Shown one piece after another: positions 1 through 7,864 of a stretch of 64,000 bases of DNA (positions are counted from its first letter, which is position 1; each line of letters opens with the position of its first letter). Both the position numbers and the translations under genes were made by a program. Below the pieces are notes generated by a model that made no database searches, was not told the DNA's origin, and saw nothing but the letters and a program-made list of their open reading frames with translations. Source of the stretch: Chitinophaga pinensis (GTDB lineage: Bacteria; Bacteroidota; Bacteroidia; 2-12-FULL-35-15); NCBI GenBank assembly GCA_945885475.1, contig CAMCYR010000005.1:1-64000 (forward strand), read 5' to 3'.

Positions 1-612
1 CCCGCTGGCACCGTAAATTGTGCAGGTGCAACTGCAGTGGTAAATGTAACCAACCCAACAACAGGAAAAATATGGATGGATAGAAATTTGGGTGCATCAC
101 AAGCAGCAACAAGTTCAACAGATGCAGCTTCCTACGGGGATTTATACCAATGGGGTAGACGAGCAGACGGGCACCAGTGCCGCACTTCAGCTACCACAAC
201 TACCTTAAGCAGTATTGACCAACCCACAAATGGAAACTTTATACTAGCACCAAGTGCTCCAAACGATTGGCGCAGCCCACAGAATATAAATTTATGGCAA
301 GGCGTGAGTGGGCTGAACAACCCATGCCCAAGTGGCTACCGTTTACCTACGGACACAGAACTTGATGCAGAACGTGTAAGCTGGGTCAGCAACAATAGCG
401 CGGGTGCTTTTGCCTCTCCGCTTAAGTGGCCTATGGCTGGCACCCGTTTCTACAGCAATGGTTTACTCTACGATGTCGATACCTACGGCTACTATTGGAG
501 CAGTCCGGTTAGTGGCCCCAATTCTAGCTACCTCCTCTTCAACAGCAGCGTTGCCAACATGTACCCCAACGTCAGAGCTTTCGGATTCTCTGTGCGTTGT
601 ATTAAGGATTAA
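1..612 (+). CDS. FISUMP-domain surface protein, 3' part (5' end outside window)
   Basis: The reading frame is open from base 1. The first residues ([17 protein letters not shown]) match the interior of the paralogue ending at 5325, so this is the C-terminal ~200 residues of a longer gene and the GTG at 37 is not its start. It carries a FISUMP (Fib_succ_major) domain: [40 protein letters not shown] and the terminal GFSVRCIKD are family landmarks. FISUMP domains have a C-type-lectin-like fold and are usually secreted. The last ~175 bp differ from the two downstream paralogues in a codon-position-specific way (see the variable region entry). The exact function and ligand are unknown. Confidence 0.85.
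   Translation, partial: PAGTVNCAGATAVVNVTNPTTGKIWMDRNLGASQAATSSTDAASYGDLYQWGRRADGHQCRTSATTTTLSSIDQPTNGNFILAPSAPNDWRSPQNINLWQGVSGLNNPCPSGYRLPTDTELDAERVSWVSNNSAGAFASPLKWPMAGTRFYSNGLLYDVDTYGYYWSSPVSGPNSSYLLFNSSVANMYPNVRAFGFSVRCIKD
439..612 (+). other. Putative DGR variable region, copy A
   Basis: Aligned codon by codon with the ends of the genes stopping at 3959 and 5325, this segment differs mostly at codon positions 1 and 2, while position 3 stays C or T. Examples (A/B/C): TTC/AAC/GAC, TAC/AAC/GGC, TAC/AGC/GGC, GAT/GCT/GGT, CTC/TAC/GGC. All are reachable from AAC or AAT template codons by changing only adenines. The 3' flank, encoding FSVRC-KD, is conserved, as expected for the initiation-of-mutagenic-homing side. 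That this is a diversity-generating retroelement target is inferred. Confidence 0.7.
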
Positions 613-634
613 TAGAATATTAAAAAAAACAACC

Positions 635-674
635 TTAAATTTTTATCATACAGTAAAGCAATTCAAAAAGAAAA
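635..674 (+). repeat. Leader sequence shared with the paralogue at 2532
   Basis: The 40-bp stretch in front of the gene at 684 (core CAGTAAAGCAATTCAAAAAG) recurs almost unchanged at 2481-2521 in front of the gene at 2532. The duplication that made these paralogues therefore included the 5' leader, and the two may share post-transcriptional or promoter-proximal signals. Confidence 0.7.
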
Positions 675-683
675 TCAAAACAA

Positions 684-2264
684 ATGAAAAAAACACTCCT
701 ACTCCTTACCCTAATAAGCTTTTCAAGCAGTATTACTGCCCAAGTAAAAGTAAATCAAAATGCAGCGAACTCGGCCATCAACACCAGCTCTGCCTTTATG
801 GATGCCTCCAGTAGTCCCTTATGGAATGGCACTACCAACCAAGGAAAAGGAATGCTCTACCCGCGCGTCGATCTTGTGAATTACACGACTATGTCGCATG
901 CAGGTCCTTTTAATGCCAGTAATAACCCCAATTATTTTGATGGACTCTTGGTTTTTAATACTGCTACCGGTATAGCAGGCATTGGCGCCGACAGTGTATT
1001 CCCGGGTTATTATTATTACAGAAATACCACCACTACTGCGAATGGCGGACATTGGGTGTCATTAAGAGGAATAAATGGTGCAACGGGAGCAACAGGTTTC
1101 TTAAGCAGTGGAACAGCAGCGGGCAATACACCTTATTGGAATGGAACAAATTGGATTTTAAATGGCACTAATTTTTATAATAACGGCAGCAACATTGGTG
1201 TAGGTACAACAACACCCAATGCTTCCGCAAAATTAGAAGTGAATTCGACAGTACAAGGTTTTTTGCCTCCAAGAATGACGACTACGCAGCGGGATGCCAT
1301 TCTTTCACCCGCAGCTGGTTTAACCATTTATAACACGACGGTAAATTGCTTGCAATGGTGGAATGGTACTAGTTGGTACGATGGATGTGGAAATAATATA
1401 CCTGCTGCAGTCCTCAGCACTTTAAACTGTGTTGGCGCAACTACCACCGGAACGTTAACTAGCGGCACAACCGCAAGTGGTGCAAGTACTTCTGTTCCTT
1501 ATACAGGCGGAAATGGTGGTACGTATGCAGCACAAGCTGTTTCATCTACTGGTGTTCTTGGTTTAACAGCCAATTTATCAGCAGGCACCTTAGCTGTGGG
1601 CGCAGGAAATTTAGTTTATACAATTACAGGTACTCCAACTTCTAATGGCACGGCAAGTTTTGCCATTACGGTAGGTGGACAAAGCTGCACGTTTACAATA
1701 AATGTGGGGGTGTCAGGATTTGCCTTTGGGTCTGGAACGGGTACTACCAATTGGCCCACAGAAAACTGGGGGGGCGCCAACCGATGCAACAGAAGTGCCA
1801 CCATTTATCCTAAAGTGGTATTGAATCAACCAGGTGGTTTTCCCCTGCTGGGAAGTCAACTTATTACCACCCTTAAGTGGCAGGCATCCGTTGCGGGCTT
1901 GTCCGATGGCAACATCAAAATTTATATGGAGAATACCGCTGCAACAACCACTACGACCAGCCAAGATTGGTCCACCACGATCATTAATACTGCGACACTC
2001 GTTTATAGTGGGCCAATTTCTTTCAATAAGGTGGTGGGTTCTTGGTATGGAGTAACGTTAACTAGCCCTTTTACTTGGAATAATGTAGACAATTTGAGAA
2101 TTAGTGTGGAATATACCAGCGGTGCGAACTTTAATAATCGTTCATGGTACAGAACTACAGGAGCAGGAAATACGGCAGAATCAGTGAGTTTCTCGAGTAC
2201 CTGTCCTAGTCCGCTTGCCAATGGCTCGAATTCATGGTATCCGAATGTGCTGTTCAATAATTAA
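684..2264 (+). CDS. Secreted paralogue of the FISUMP family with an exchanged C-terminal domain
   Basis: 526 aa with a signal peptide (MKKTLLLLTLISFSSSITAQ). Residues ~21-235 are nearly identical to the genes at 2532 and 3982: the [18 protein letters not shown] start, a short collagen-like GINGATGATG, and the [17 protein letters not shown] and GFLPPRMTT segments. After that it diverges. There is a Ser/Thr/Gly-rich stretch (~240-345) of a type common in Bacteroidota surface proteins, then a ~180-residue aromatic, threonine-rich C-terminal domain that I do not recognise. There is no FISUMP domain and no NNC/NNT variable segment. It follows the truncated FISUMP gene by 71 bp and shares its leader with the gene at 2532. 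Probably surface-exposed; function unknown. Confidence 0.75.
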   Translation: MKKTLLLLTLISFSSSITAQVKVNQNAANSAINTSSAFMDASSSPLWNGTTNQGKGMLYPRVDLVNYTTMSHAGPFNASNNPNYFDGLLVFNTATGIAGIGADSVFPGYYYYRNTTTTANGGHWVSLRGINGATGATGFLSSGTAAGNTPYWNGTNWILNGTNFYNNGSNIGVGTTTPNASAKLEVNSTVQGFLPPRMTTTQRDAILSPAAGLTIYNTTVNCLQWWNGTSWYDGCGNNIPAAVLSTLNCVGATTTGTLTSGTTASGASTSVPYTGGNGGTYAAQAVSSTGVLGLTANLSAGTLAVGAGNLVYTITGTPTSNGTASFAITVGGQSCTFTINVGVSGFAFGSGTGTTNWPTENWGGANRCNRSATIYPKVVLNQPGGFPLLGSQLITTLKWQASVAGLSDGNIKIYMENTAATTTTTSQDWSTTIINTATLVYSGPISFNKVVGSWYGVTLTSPFTWNNVDNLRISVEYTSGANFNNRSWYRTTGAGNTAESVSFSSTCPSPLANGSNSWYPNVLFNN

Positions 2265-2480
2265 ACGATTTCCTCCACTCTTTTTCGATCGCTTTTACGC
2301 TAAAAGGTGACCTAACTTGTGGCTAAAGAAGCTGAAGATACGATGTATTATAGGTGACTAGTACTTAATTTTATTTTATTACTAGGCGGTGTTTCGAAAA
2401 GTGTATATTTATACCTTGCTCTCTCCATCGTTATTTTTTAAAGTTATTTATTCTAAGATAGAATTTCTATCGATAGCATT

Positions 2481-2521
2481 TTAAATTTTTTATCATCCAG
2501 TAAAGCAATTCAAAAAGAAAA
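2481..2521 (+). repeat. Second copy of the shared leader
   Basis: Near-identical to 635-674, ending about 10 bp before the ATG at 2532. The remaining 2265-2480 spacer shows no gene and no recognisable repeat. Confidence 0.65.
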
Positions 2522-2531
2522 AACAATACAA

Positions 2532-3959
2532 ATGAAAAAAATACTCTTTACTCTAGCAATTATTTCCTTTTACACTGTAGCAAATGCCCAAGTAAAAGTC
2601 AATCAAAATGCAGCGAACTCGGCTATCAATACCAGCTCTGCTTTTATGGATGCTTCCAGTAGTCCTTTGTGGAACGGCACCGCTAACCAAGGAAAAGGCA
2701 TGCTCTACCCACGTGTCGATCTTGTAGCATTTACCAGCATGTCACATGCAGGGCCTTTTAATGCAAGTAACAACCCCAATTATTTTGATGGACTCTTGGT
2801 TTTTAATACCGCTACAGGTATAGCTGGTATTGGCGCAGACAGTGTATTTCCGGGATATTATTATTACAGAAATACCACTACTACCGCTAATGGCGGACAT
2901 TGGGTTTCCTTAAAAGGAATTAAAGGAGATGATGGCAGCAATGGACCTATTGGTCCGCAGGGGCTGCAGGGTGTTGCAGGAAATGATGGTGCTGCGGGCG
3001 CAACAGGTTTAACAGGTGCAACCGGCCCAAGTGGTTTATTAAGTGCTGGAACAGCAGCAGGCAACACACCCTATTGGAATGGAACAAATTGGATTTTAAA
3101 TGGTACTAATTTTTATAATAACGGCAGCAACATCGGAATAGGTACAACAACACCAAATGCCTCTGCTATTGCAGAAATGAATTCGACAGTACAAGGTTTT
3201 TTACCACCAAGAATGACGACTACACAACGCAATGCAATTGTTAGTCCTGCAAGTGGTCTTCAAATATATAATAGTACAACGGGATGCCTTAATTTTTATA
3301 GCGGCAGTGCTTGGTATGAAGTCTGCGGAACAATTATTTTAGGTACTTTCCCCGCTGGCACCGTAAATTGTGCAGGAGTAACTGCAGTTGTAGATGTAAC
3401 CAGTCCTACCGGAAAAATTTTGATGGATCGTAATTTAGGAGCATCACAAGTAGCCACATCCAGCACCGATGCTGCAGCATATGGCGATTTGTATCAATGG
3501 GGTAGAAGGGCTGACGGGCACCAGTGCCGTACTTCAGCTACCACAGCTACCTTAAGCAGCATTGACCAACCTGCAAATGGAAACTTTATTTTAATAGCAA
3601 GTGCTCCATACGATTGGCGCAGCCCACAAAACGTAAATTTATGGCAAGGCGTGAATGGTGTGAACAACCCTTGCCCAAGTGGCTATAGAATACCTACGGA
3701 ACCAGAGTTAGAAGCAGAACGTTTAAGTTGGAGTGCAAATACATCGGTGGGGGCTTTTGCCTCCCCGCTTAAATTGCCTATGGCGGGCGCCCGCAACAAC
3801 AGCAGTGGTTCGCTCAGCGCTGCCGGTACCGACGGCTACTATTGGAGCAGTGCGGTTAGTGGCGCCAATTCACGCTACCTCTACTTCGATAGCAGCGGTG
3901 CCGTCGTGTACACTAGCACCCGATCATTCGGACTCTCTGTGCGCTGCCTTAAGGATTAA
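2532..3959 (+). CDS. Secreted FISUMP-domain protein with a collagen-like stalk
   Basis: 475 aa. The signal peptide ends at VANAQ (about residue 20). The shared N-terminal shell runs to ~128. A collagen-like run of about 13 G-x-y triplets follows (residues ~129-168, starting [16 protein letters not shown]). Its sisters have only about three triplets. Then come the shared [10 protein letters not shown] and GFLPPRMTT segments and a FISUMP domain (~290-475) with [34 protein letters not shown] and YYWSS. The last ~180 bp form variable region B. The stop is 22 bp before the next paralogue, so the two are likely co-transcribed. The design suggests a secreted binding protein: stalk plus a lectin-fold head whose exposed positions vary. 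The ligand is unknown. Confidence 0.82.
   Translation: MKKILFTLAIISFYTVANAQVKVNQNAANSAINTSSAFMDASSSPLWNGTANQGKGMLYPRVDLVAFTSMSHAGPFNASNNPNYFDGLLVFNTATGIAGIGADSVFPGYYYYRNTTTTANGGHWVSLKGIKGDDGSNGPIGPQGLQGVAGNDGAAGATGLTGATGPSGLLSAGTAAGNTPYWNGTNWILNGTNFYNNGSNIGIGTTTPNASAIAEMNSTVQGFLPPRMTTTQRNAIVSPASGLQIYNSTTGCLNFYSGSAWYEVCGTIILGTFPAGTVNCAGVTAVVDVTSPTGKILMDRNLGASQVATSSTDAAAYGDLYQWGRRADGHQCRTSATTATLSSIDQPANGNFILIASAPYDWRSPQNVNLWQGVNGVNNPCPSGYRIPTEPELEAERLSWSANTSVGAFASPLKLPMAGARNNSSGSLSAAGTDGYYWSSAVSGANSRYLYFDSSGAVVYTSTRSFGLSVRCLKD
3777..3959 (+). other. Putative DGR variable region, copy B
   Basis: This copy keeps the most adenine-rich codons of the three (AAC AAC after CGC, where the others read TTC TAC or GAC GGC). 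It may therefore be nearest to the unseen template at these sites. The conserved 3' border is TCTGTGCGCTGCCTTAAGGA, identical to copy C. Confidence 0.7.
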
Positions 3960-3981
3960 TAGAATATTAAGAAAAAAACAA

Positions 3982-5325
3982 ATGAAAAAAATACTACTAC
4001 TCCTTACCCTAATAAGTTTTTCAAACCTTCTTACGGCACAGGTAAAAGTTAACCAAAATGCAGCCAACTCGGCTATCAACACTAGTTCTGCTTTTATGGA
4101 TGCTTCCAGCAGTCCTTTGTGGAACGGGACTACCAACCAAGGAAAAGGAATGCTCTACCCACGTGTAGATCTTGTGAATTATACCGCTATGTCCCATGCA
4201 GGGCCTTTTAATGCAAGTAATAACCCTAATTATTTTGATGGACTCTTAGTTTTTAATACCGCTACAGGTATTGCAGGCATTGGTGCCGACAGTGTATTTC
4301 CGGGATATTATTATTACAGAAACACCACTACTACTGCGAATGGGGGACATTGGTTGTCATTAAGAGGAATAAATGGTGCAACGGGCCCAACAGGTTTATT
4401 AAGCAGTGGAACAGCAGCGGGCAATACACCTTATTGGGATGGAACAAATTGGATTTTAAATGGCACTAATTTTTACAACAACGGCAGCAACATTGGTGTA
4501 GGAACGGTTACACCCAATGCTTCCGCAAAATTAGAAGTGAATTCGACAGTACAAGGTTTTTTACCTCCAAGAATGACGACTTTACAGCGCGATGCCATTC
4601 TTTCACCCGCAGCTGGTTTAACCATTTATAACACGACGGTAAATTGCTTGCAATGGTGGAATGGTACTAGTTGGTACGATGGATGTGGAAATAATATACC
4701 TGCTGCAGGTATATTCCCCGCGGGCACTGTAAATTGTGCGGGTGCAACGGCAGTAGTAAATGTAACCAACCCTACCACAGGAAAAATTTGGATGGACAGA
4801 AATTTAGGAGCATCACAAGTTGCTACATCCAGCACCGATGCAGCTTCTTATGGAGATTTATACCAGTGGGGAAGAAGGGCCGATGGACACCAGTGCCGTA
4901 CTTCAGCTACCACTGCTACCTTAAGCAGTGTTGACCAACCGGCAAATAGTAATTTTATTTTAGCACCAAGTGCTCCATACGATTGGCGCAGCCCACAGAA
5001 CGTAAATTTATGGCAAGGAGTAAACGGAGTAAATAACCCTTGCCCAAGTGGATATAGAATACCTACGGAACCAGAGTTAGAGGCAGAACGTTTAAGTTGG
5101 AGTGTAAATACATCGGTAGGGGCTTTTGCCTCCCCGCTTAAGTTGCCCGTGGCGGGCGGCCGCGACGGCAGCGGTGGTACGCTCGGCGGTGTCGGGGCTC
5201 ATGGCAGCTATTGGAGCAGTGCGGTGAGTGGTACCGATTCACGCGGCCTCGGCTTCGACAGCATTGCCGGCATTACAGATGACGACCGAACTGGTGGGTT
5301 CTCTGTGCGCTGCCTTAAGGATTGA
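3982..5325 (+). CDS. Secreted FISUMP-domain protein, third paralogue
   Basis: 447 aa from the ATG at 3982, which begins a signal peptide (MKKILLLLTLISFSNLLTAQ) and matches the sister genes. The longer ORF from 3733 runs back through the previous gene and is not used. It has the shared shell, three collagen-like triplets, then a FISUMP domain (~250-447). The C-terminal ~60 residues are rich in Gly and Asp (GGRDGSGGTLGGVG), and the DNA there is strikingly G+C rich for this AT-rich region. That is what heavy A-to-G/C change of AAC-rich codons would produce. It lies 22 bp after its upstream paralogue, and a hairpin follows the stop. Surface-exposed binding protein by inference. Confidence 0.82.
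   Translation: MKKILLLLTLISFSNLLTAQVKVNQNAANSAINTSSAFMDASSSPLWNGTTNQGKGMLYPRVDLVNYTAMSHAGPFNASNNPNYFDGLLVFNTATGIAGIGADSVFPGYYYYRNTTTTANGGHWLSLRGINGATGPTGLLSSGTAAGNTPYWDGTNWILNGTNFYNNGSNIGVGTVTPNASAKLEVNSTVQGFLPPRMTTLQRDAILSPAAGLTIYNTTVNCLQWWNGTSWYDGCGNNIPAAGIFPAGTVNCAGATAVVNVTNPTTGKIWMDRNLGASQVATSSTDAASYGDLYQWGRRADGHQCRTSATTATLSSVDQPANSNFILAPSAPYDWRSPQNVNLWQGVNGVNNPCPSGYRIPTEPELEAERLSWSVNTSVGAFASPLKLPVAGGRDGSGGTLGGVGAHGSYWSSAVSGTDSRGLGFDSIAGITDDDRTGGFSVRCLKD
5146..5325 (+). other. Putative DGR variable region, copy C
   Basis: The most diverged and most G+C-rich copy. Codons that are AAC, TAC or AGC in the sisters are GGC or GAC here, with pyrimidine third positions retained. It is one codon shorter than B around the D-S/I-A segment. 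It ends in the same conserved FSVRCLKD-coding tail; the stop is TGA where A and B have TAA. Confidence 0.7.
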
Positions 5326-5393
5326 CACGTTGATTAGCGCAGCGATTTGATTTATTTTTACACTGAGCGCAGCGCAGTCGAAGTGTGACAGTT

Positions 5394-5431
5394 AACCATA
5401 CCATTCCGCTTTTTCGGCGGATGGTATGGTT
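5394..5431 (+). terminator. Hairpin after the FISUMP gene cluster
   Basis: A long stem (AACCATACCATTCCGC paired with GCGGATGGTATGGTT, one bulged T) with a TTTTC loop, followed by TTTAATAA. The position 70 bp after the last FISUMP gene fits an intrinsic terminator, although the T-tract is short. Confidence 0.6.
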
Positions 5432-5500
5432 TTAATAACCGCGAAAGCGCTGGTAAAATCTATAAATAACATATTTTGCATGAATTTTTAATTAAAATAC

Positions 5501-5530
5501 TTGCATTACATTGATATTTTCCTATCTTTG
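5501..5530 (+). promoter_or_regulatory. Bacteroidota-type promoter of the abiE pair
   Basis: TTG at 5501 and TATCTTTG at 5523-5530 (-7 consensus TAnnTTTG) are 19 nt apart. Transcription would start about 12 bp before the ATG at 5549, just upstream of or within AGGAGGA. This argues against the longer ORF start at 5501, which lies inside the promoter. Confidence 0.65.
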
Positions 5531-5548
5531 TATAGGAGGAATAATAAC

Positions 5549-6145
5549 ATGACAACTTTGAACAAGCTTAAAAAGCATTTAAAAAAAGGAAGAGTTTATC
5601 GAAGGAATGAATTAGCCGAGTGGTCAAAATCCGTTGATAGACATCTTGATGAATTACTGAAGGAAGGAGTTTTAGAAAAACTCTCTCAAGGATTGTATTA
5701 CGTTCCTCAGGCTTCCGTATTTGGAAAAGTTCCACCGGATGAAGATGTTTTGGTGCGCAGCTTTTTAAAAGACGACAGGTTTCTTCTTGTTTCACCGAAT
5801 TTTTATAATAGCCTTGGCGTTGGCACAACACAGCTTTATAATAAAAAAGTTGTTTATAATCATAAACGTCATGGCACGTTTAAATTAGGAAACAGAGATT
5901 TCGAATTTCAATTGAAACATCATTTTCCTTCAAAGATGACAGAAGAATTCCTGTTGGTAGATCTTGCAAATAATTTAGATAACTTAGCCGAAGATCGCGA
6001 TAAGGTATTGAATAAACTTCTTACTAAAGCAGCTCAAATGCCTTCTCAAAAACTGAAACATGTTGTTATGGAATATGGAAGCGCTAAGACTAAGAAAATG
6101 CTAAAGCCACTTATGACTAATACTACCGCACTCGCAAATGCCTAA
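5549..6145 (+). CDS. AbiEi-like antitoxin (type IV TA)
   Basis: 198 aa from the ATG at 5549, which has AGGAGGA about 8 bp upstream. The N-terminal ~60 residues form a winged-helix-like segment (RVYRRNELAEWSKSVDRHLD, EKLSQGLYYVP) typical of AbiEi/DUF6088 proteins. The rest is the usual charged antitoxin body. In AbiE systems this protein represses the operon and neutralises the nucleotidyltransferase toxin. The stop overlaps the next gene by 8 bp (ATGCCTAA), so translation is likely coupled. I name the family from motifs and from the toxin partner. Confidence 0.8.
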   Translation: MTTLNKLKKHLKKGRVYRRNELAEWSKSVDRHLDELLKEGVLEKLSQGLYYVPQASVFGKVPPDEDVLVRSFLKDDRFLLVSPNFYNSLGVGTTQLYNKKVVYNHKRHGTFKLGNRDFEFQLKHHFPSKMTEEFLLVDLANNLDNLAEDRDKVLNKLLTKAAQMPSQKLKHVVMEYGSAKTKKMLKPLMTNTTALANA

Positions 6146-7088
6146 ATACTTGCACGATCATAAAGAGTTCGCTTCTCTAATTAATATTCTTGCAAATGAA
6201 AAGAATATTGAACCCGGATTAATTGAAAAGGATTATTGGATCATGCATGTTTTGTATGGATTAAAAAAACAAGCATTTCAATTTGAGTTAAAAGGCGGAA
6301 CTTCTTTGTCTAAAGGATACAAACTAATTAACAGATTTTCCGAAGACATTGATATCCACATTAAACCAGATGCAAAGTTTGAAATCAATGAAAATCCTAA
6401 GAATACCAATAAAAATAATGCCGCGAAACGCAAAGCATTTTATGATTCGCTTGCAACTGAAATAAAAATACCGGGTATAACTTCAGTAGTTAGAGATGCG
6501 GCTTTTGATGAGGAAATCACTTATCGTAGTGGAGGTATTCGATTGAATTACCAAAACAAAGTTGATAAAGTTGGGGCAATGAAAGAGGGCATCCTTTTGG
6601 AAGCCGGCTTTGATGATGTTACACCAAATAAAACGATCACCATAAGTTCTTGGGCATATGATAGAGCAATCGAATCGAAAGTAGAAATTATTGACAATAG
6701 AGCATTGGATAGTATATGCTATGATCCCGGATATACATTGGTAGAAAAATTACAAACGATTGCTACTAAATTTAGAAATGAACAAGGCAAAGGAGTTAAA
6801 GGTGTAAATTTTATGCGTCAGTATTACGATGTGTATTGTTTACTGGGTTCTCCTGAAGTTATTGAATTTATAGGATCAGAGGACTACCTAGCGCATAAAG
6901 AAAAGAGGTTCCCGACAGTCGATTTTGAAATTCCGATCTCAAAAAACGAAGCCTTCTTATTATCCTCGCCCGAAATACGTGCCGATTTTACAGTAAGATA
7001 TAAAACAACAGCCGCTTTGTATTATCAGGGACAGCCTCCTTTTGACGAATTAATTGAGCGGATTGCGAAGCATATTAAAAAAATGTAA
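6138..7088 (+). CDS. AbiEii-family nucleotidyltransferase toxin
   Basis: 316 aa. Residues 53-59 (GGTSLSK) and 68-72 (SEDID) are the paired nucleotidyltransferase motifs of the AbiEii/AbiGii family: the G-G-T/S helix and the metal-binding D-x-D. The length is close to the family norm and there is no internal stop, so the toxin looks intact. AbiEii enzymes of this type transfer nucleotides to RNA (tRNA in studied homologues) and arrest growth, often as phage abortive infection. Here the function is inferred from family and from overlap with the antitoxin gene. Confidence 0.85.
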   Translation: MPKYLHDHKEFASLINILANEKNIEPGLIEKDYWIMHVLYGLKKQAFQFELKGGTSLSKGYKLINRFSEDIDIHIKPDAKFEINENPKNTNKNNAAKRKAFYDSLATEIKIPGITSVVRDAAFDEEITYRSGGIRLNYQNKVDKVGAMKEGILLEAGFDDVTPNKTITISSWAYDRAIESKVEIIDNRALDSICYDPGYTLVEKLQTIATKFRNEQGKGVKGVNFMRQYYDVYCLLGSPEVIEFIGSEDYLAHKEKRFPTVDFEIPISKNEAFLLSSPEIRADFTVRYKTTAALYYQGQPPFDELIERIAKHIKKM

Positions 7089-7208
7089 GCGCAGTATGAT
7101 TTCGGAGAAGATTCGGAAACAATAAAAATTAAGTATTTTTCATTTGGAAATAGATAGATGCCTCAATCTAGCGCGTATTTAAGACGAAGAATTGAACCGG
7201 AAATTTGC

Positions 7209-7238
7209 GCCCTTGTTGGTGAAAACACCAACAAGGGC
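7209..7238. repeat. Palindromic repeat, copy 1 (GCCCTTGTTGGTG stem)
   Basis: A perfect 13-bp stem (GCCCTTGTTGGTG / CACCAACAAGGGC) with an AAAA loop. It lies between the convergent AbiEii toxin and ORF6N gene. There is no T-run on either side, so it is a poor intrinsic terminator. The same core recurs at 7262-7283 and 8061-8086. Confidence 0.8.
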
Positions 7239-7261
7239 AAAAATAACTGATTAAAAAATAG

Positions 7262-7283
7262 CTGTTGGTGAAAACACCAACAG
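7262..7283. repeat. Palindromic repeat, copy 2
   Basis: CTGTTGGTG, AAAA loop, CACCAACAG. The stem core and loop are those of copy 1, with changed outer bases, 24 bp further on. Confidence 0.75.
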
Positions 7284-7321
7284 TGGCGATGATTTTATAC
7301 CATTGTAGTTGGTGTAAGTAT

Positions 7322-7834
7322 TTATTTTGTTTTATATCCAATTTGCTTTCGTTCTTTTTGGCTTGTTTCCTGTTTATCTTTTTGCAGTAAATAATTAATG
7401 GCTTCGTATACATCTTTAAATTGTTTATTGTATGTTTTTTCAAGTTCCTTGAGTTTATTATTTAACTCAGTGTTTGTTAAAGCAAATTGTTTTAAAGCGA
7501 TAAAGGCTCTTACAATTGCAATGCTTGTTTGTCTGGCTTTTTTACTCTTTAATATATTTGCCAACATCGTTACTCCATGTTCTGTAAACACCAATGGTAA
7601 TGCCGTTTTTGGTCTTTTGTTTACAGATGTCATCACAATTTGTGATGACATGTCTTGCCATTCCTTTGAGGTGATTTGAAACATAAAATCTTGTGGGAAA
7701 ATATCTATATTTCTTTTAACAGCTTGATTAAGAATTCTTGTTTCAACTTCATATAGCTCAGCTATATCATAATCAAGCATAACTTTTTGCCCTCTTACTT
7801 CATAAATTTTTGTTTGAATCACTTGTAATTGCAT
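7322..7834 (-). CDS. ORF6N domain DNA-binding protein
   Basis: 170 aa. Residues ~1-95 match the ORF6N domain known from phage and mobile-element regulators: YEVRGQKVMLDYDIAELYEV, NIDIFPQDFMFQ, and LPLVFTEHGVTMLANILKS. The C-terminal ~60 residues (ELNNKLKELEKTYNKQFKDV) look coiled-coil and could mediate dimerisation. Bacteroidota carry many stand-alone copies with no known role. A palindrome lies ~60 bp upstream of the start and another lies within the gene, both with the core ACAAwTTGT, which suggests autoregulation. Neighbours are the AbiE pair and a nuclease relic, consistent with an accessory island. Confidence 0.85.
   Translation of the reverse strand: MQLQVIQTKIYEVRGQKVMLDYDIAELYEVETRILNQAVKRNIDIFPQDFMFQITSKEWQDMSSQIVMTSVNKRPKTALPLVFTEHGVTMLANILKSKKARQTSIAIVRAFIALKQFALTNTELNNKLKELEKTYNKQFKDVYEAINYLLQKDKQETSQKERKQIGYKTK
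7628..7650. promoter_or_regulatory. Palindrome inside the ORF6N gene
   Basis: Perfect 11-bp arms (TGTCATCACAA / TTGTGATGACA) around one central base, within coding sequence. The geometry fits a dimeric protein site rather than an RNA hairpin. Its centre CACAATTTGTG resembles the upstream palindrome at 7894. The operator role is inferred. Confidence 0.4.
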
Positions 7835-7864
7835 CTTTCTATAAATTAATTATTTCTCTAAAAA

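Noticed and set aside
404-814. +2-frame ORF of 136 aa overlapping two FISUMP-family genes
   Set aside because: Shadow frame. It runs from inside one real gene through the spacer into the next and shows low-complexity residues only.
3733-3981. N-terminal extension of the third FISUMP gene
   Set aside because: It reads through the C-terminus of the previous gene in another frame. The signal peptide at 3982 matches the sister genes.
5360-5390. CACTGAGCGCAGCGCAGTCG segment as another copy of the 23-bp repeat
   Set aside because: It shares only the GCAGTCGA-like core and belongs to a different common spacer motif; similarity to GAGCGGAGTCGAG is partial.
5501-5548. Upstream start for the AbiEi gene
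   Set aside because: It lies on the promoter. The ATG at 5549 has AGGAGGA in front of it and the conserved family N-terminus.
7209-7283. Intrinsic terminators for the toxin and ORF6N genes
   Set aside because: The stems are strong but neither strand has a following T-tract, and the same core recurs at 8061 upstream of ORF6N.
7168-7443. 91-aa minus-strand ORF after ORF6N
   Set aside because: It overlaps the ORF6N 3' end and runs through both palindromic repeats. No domain.
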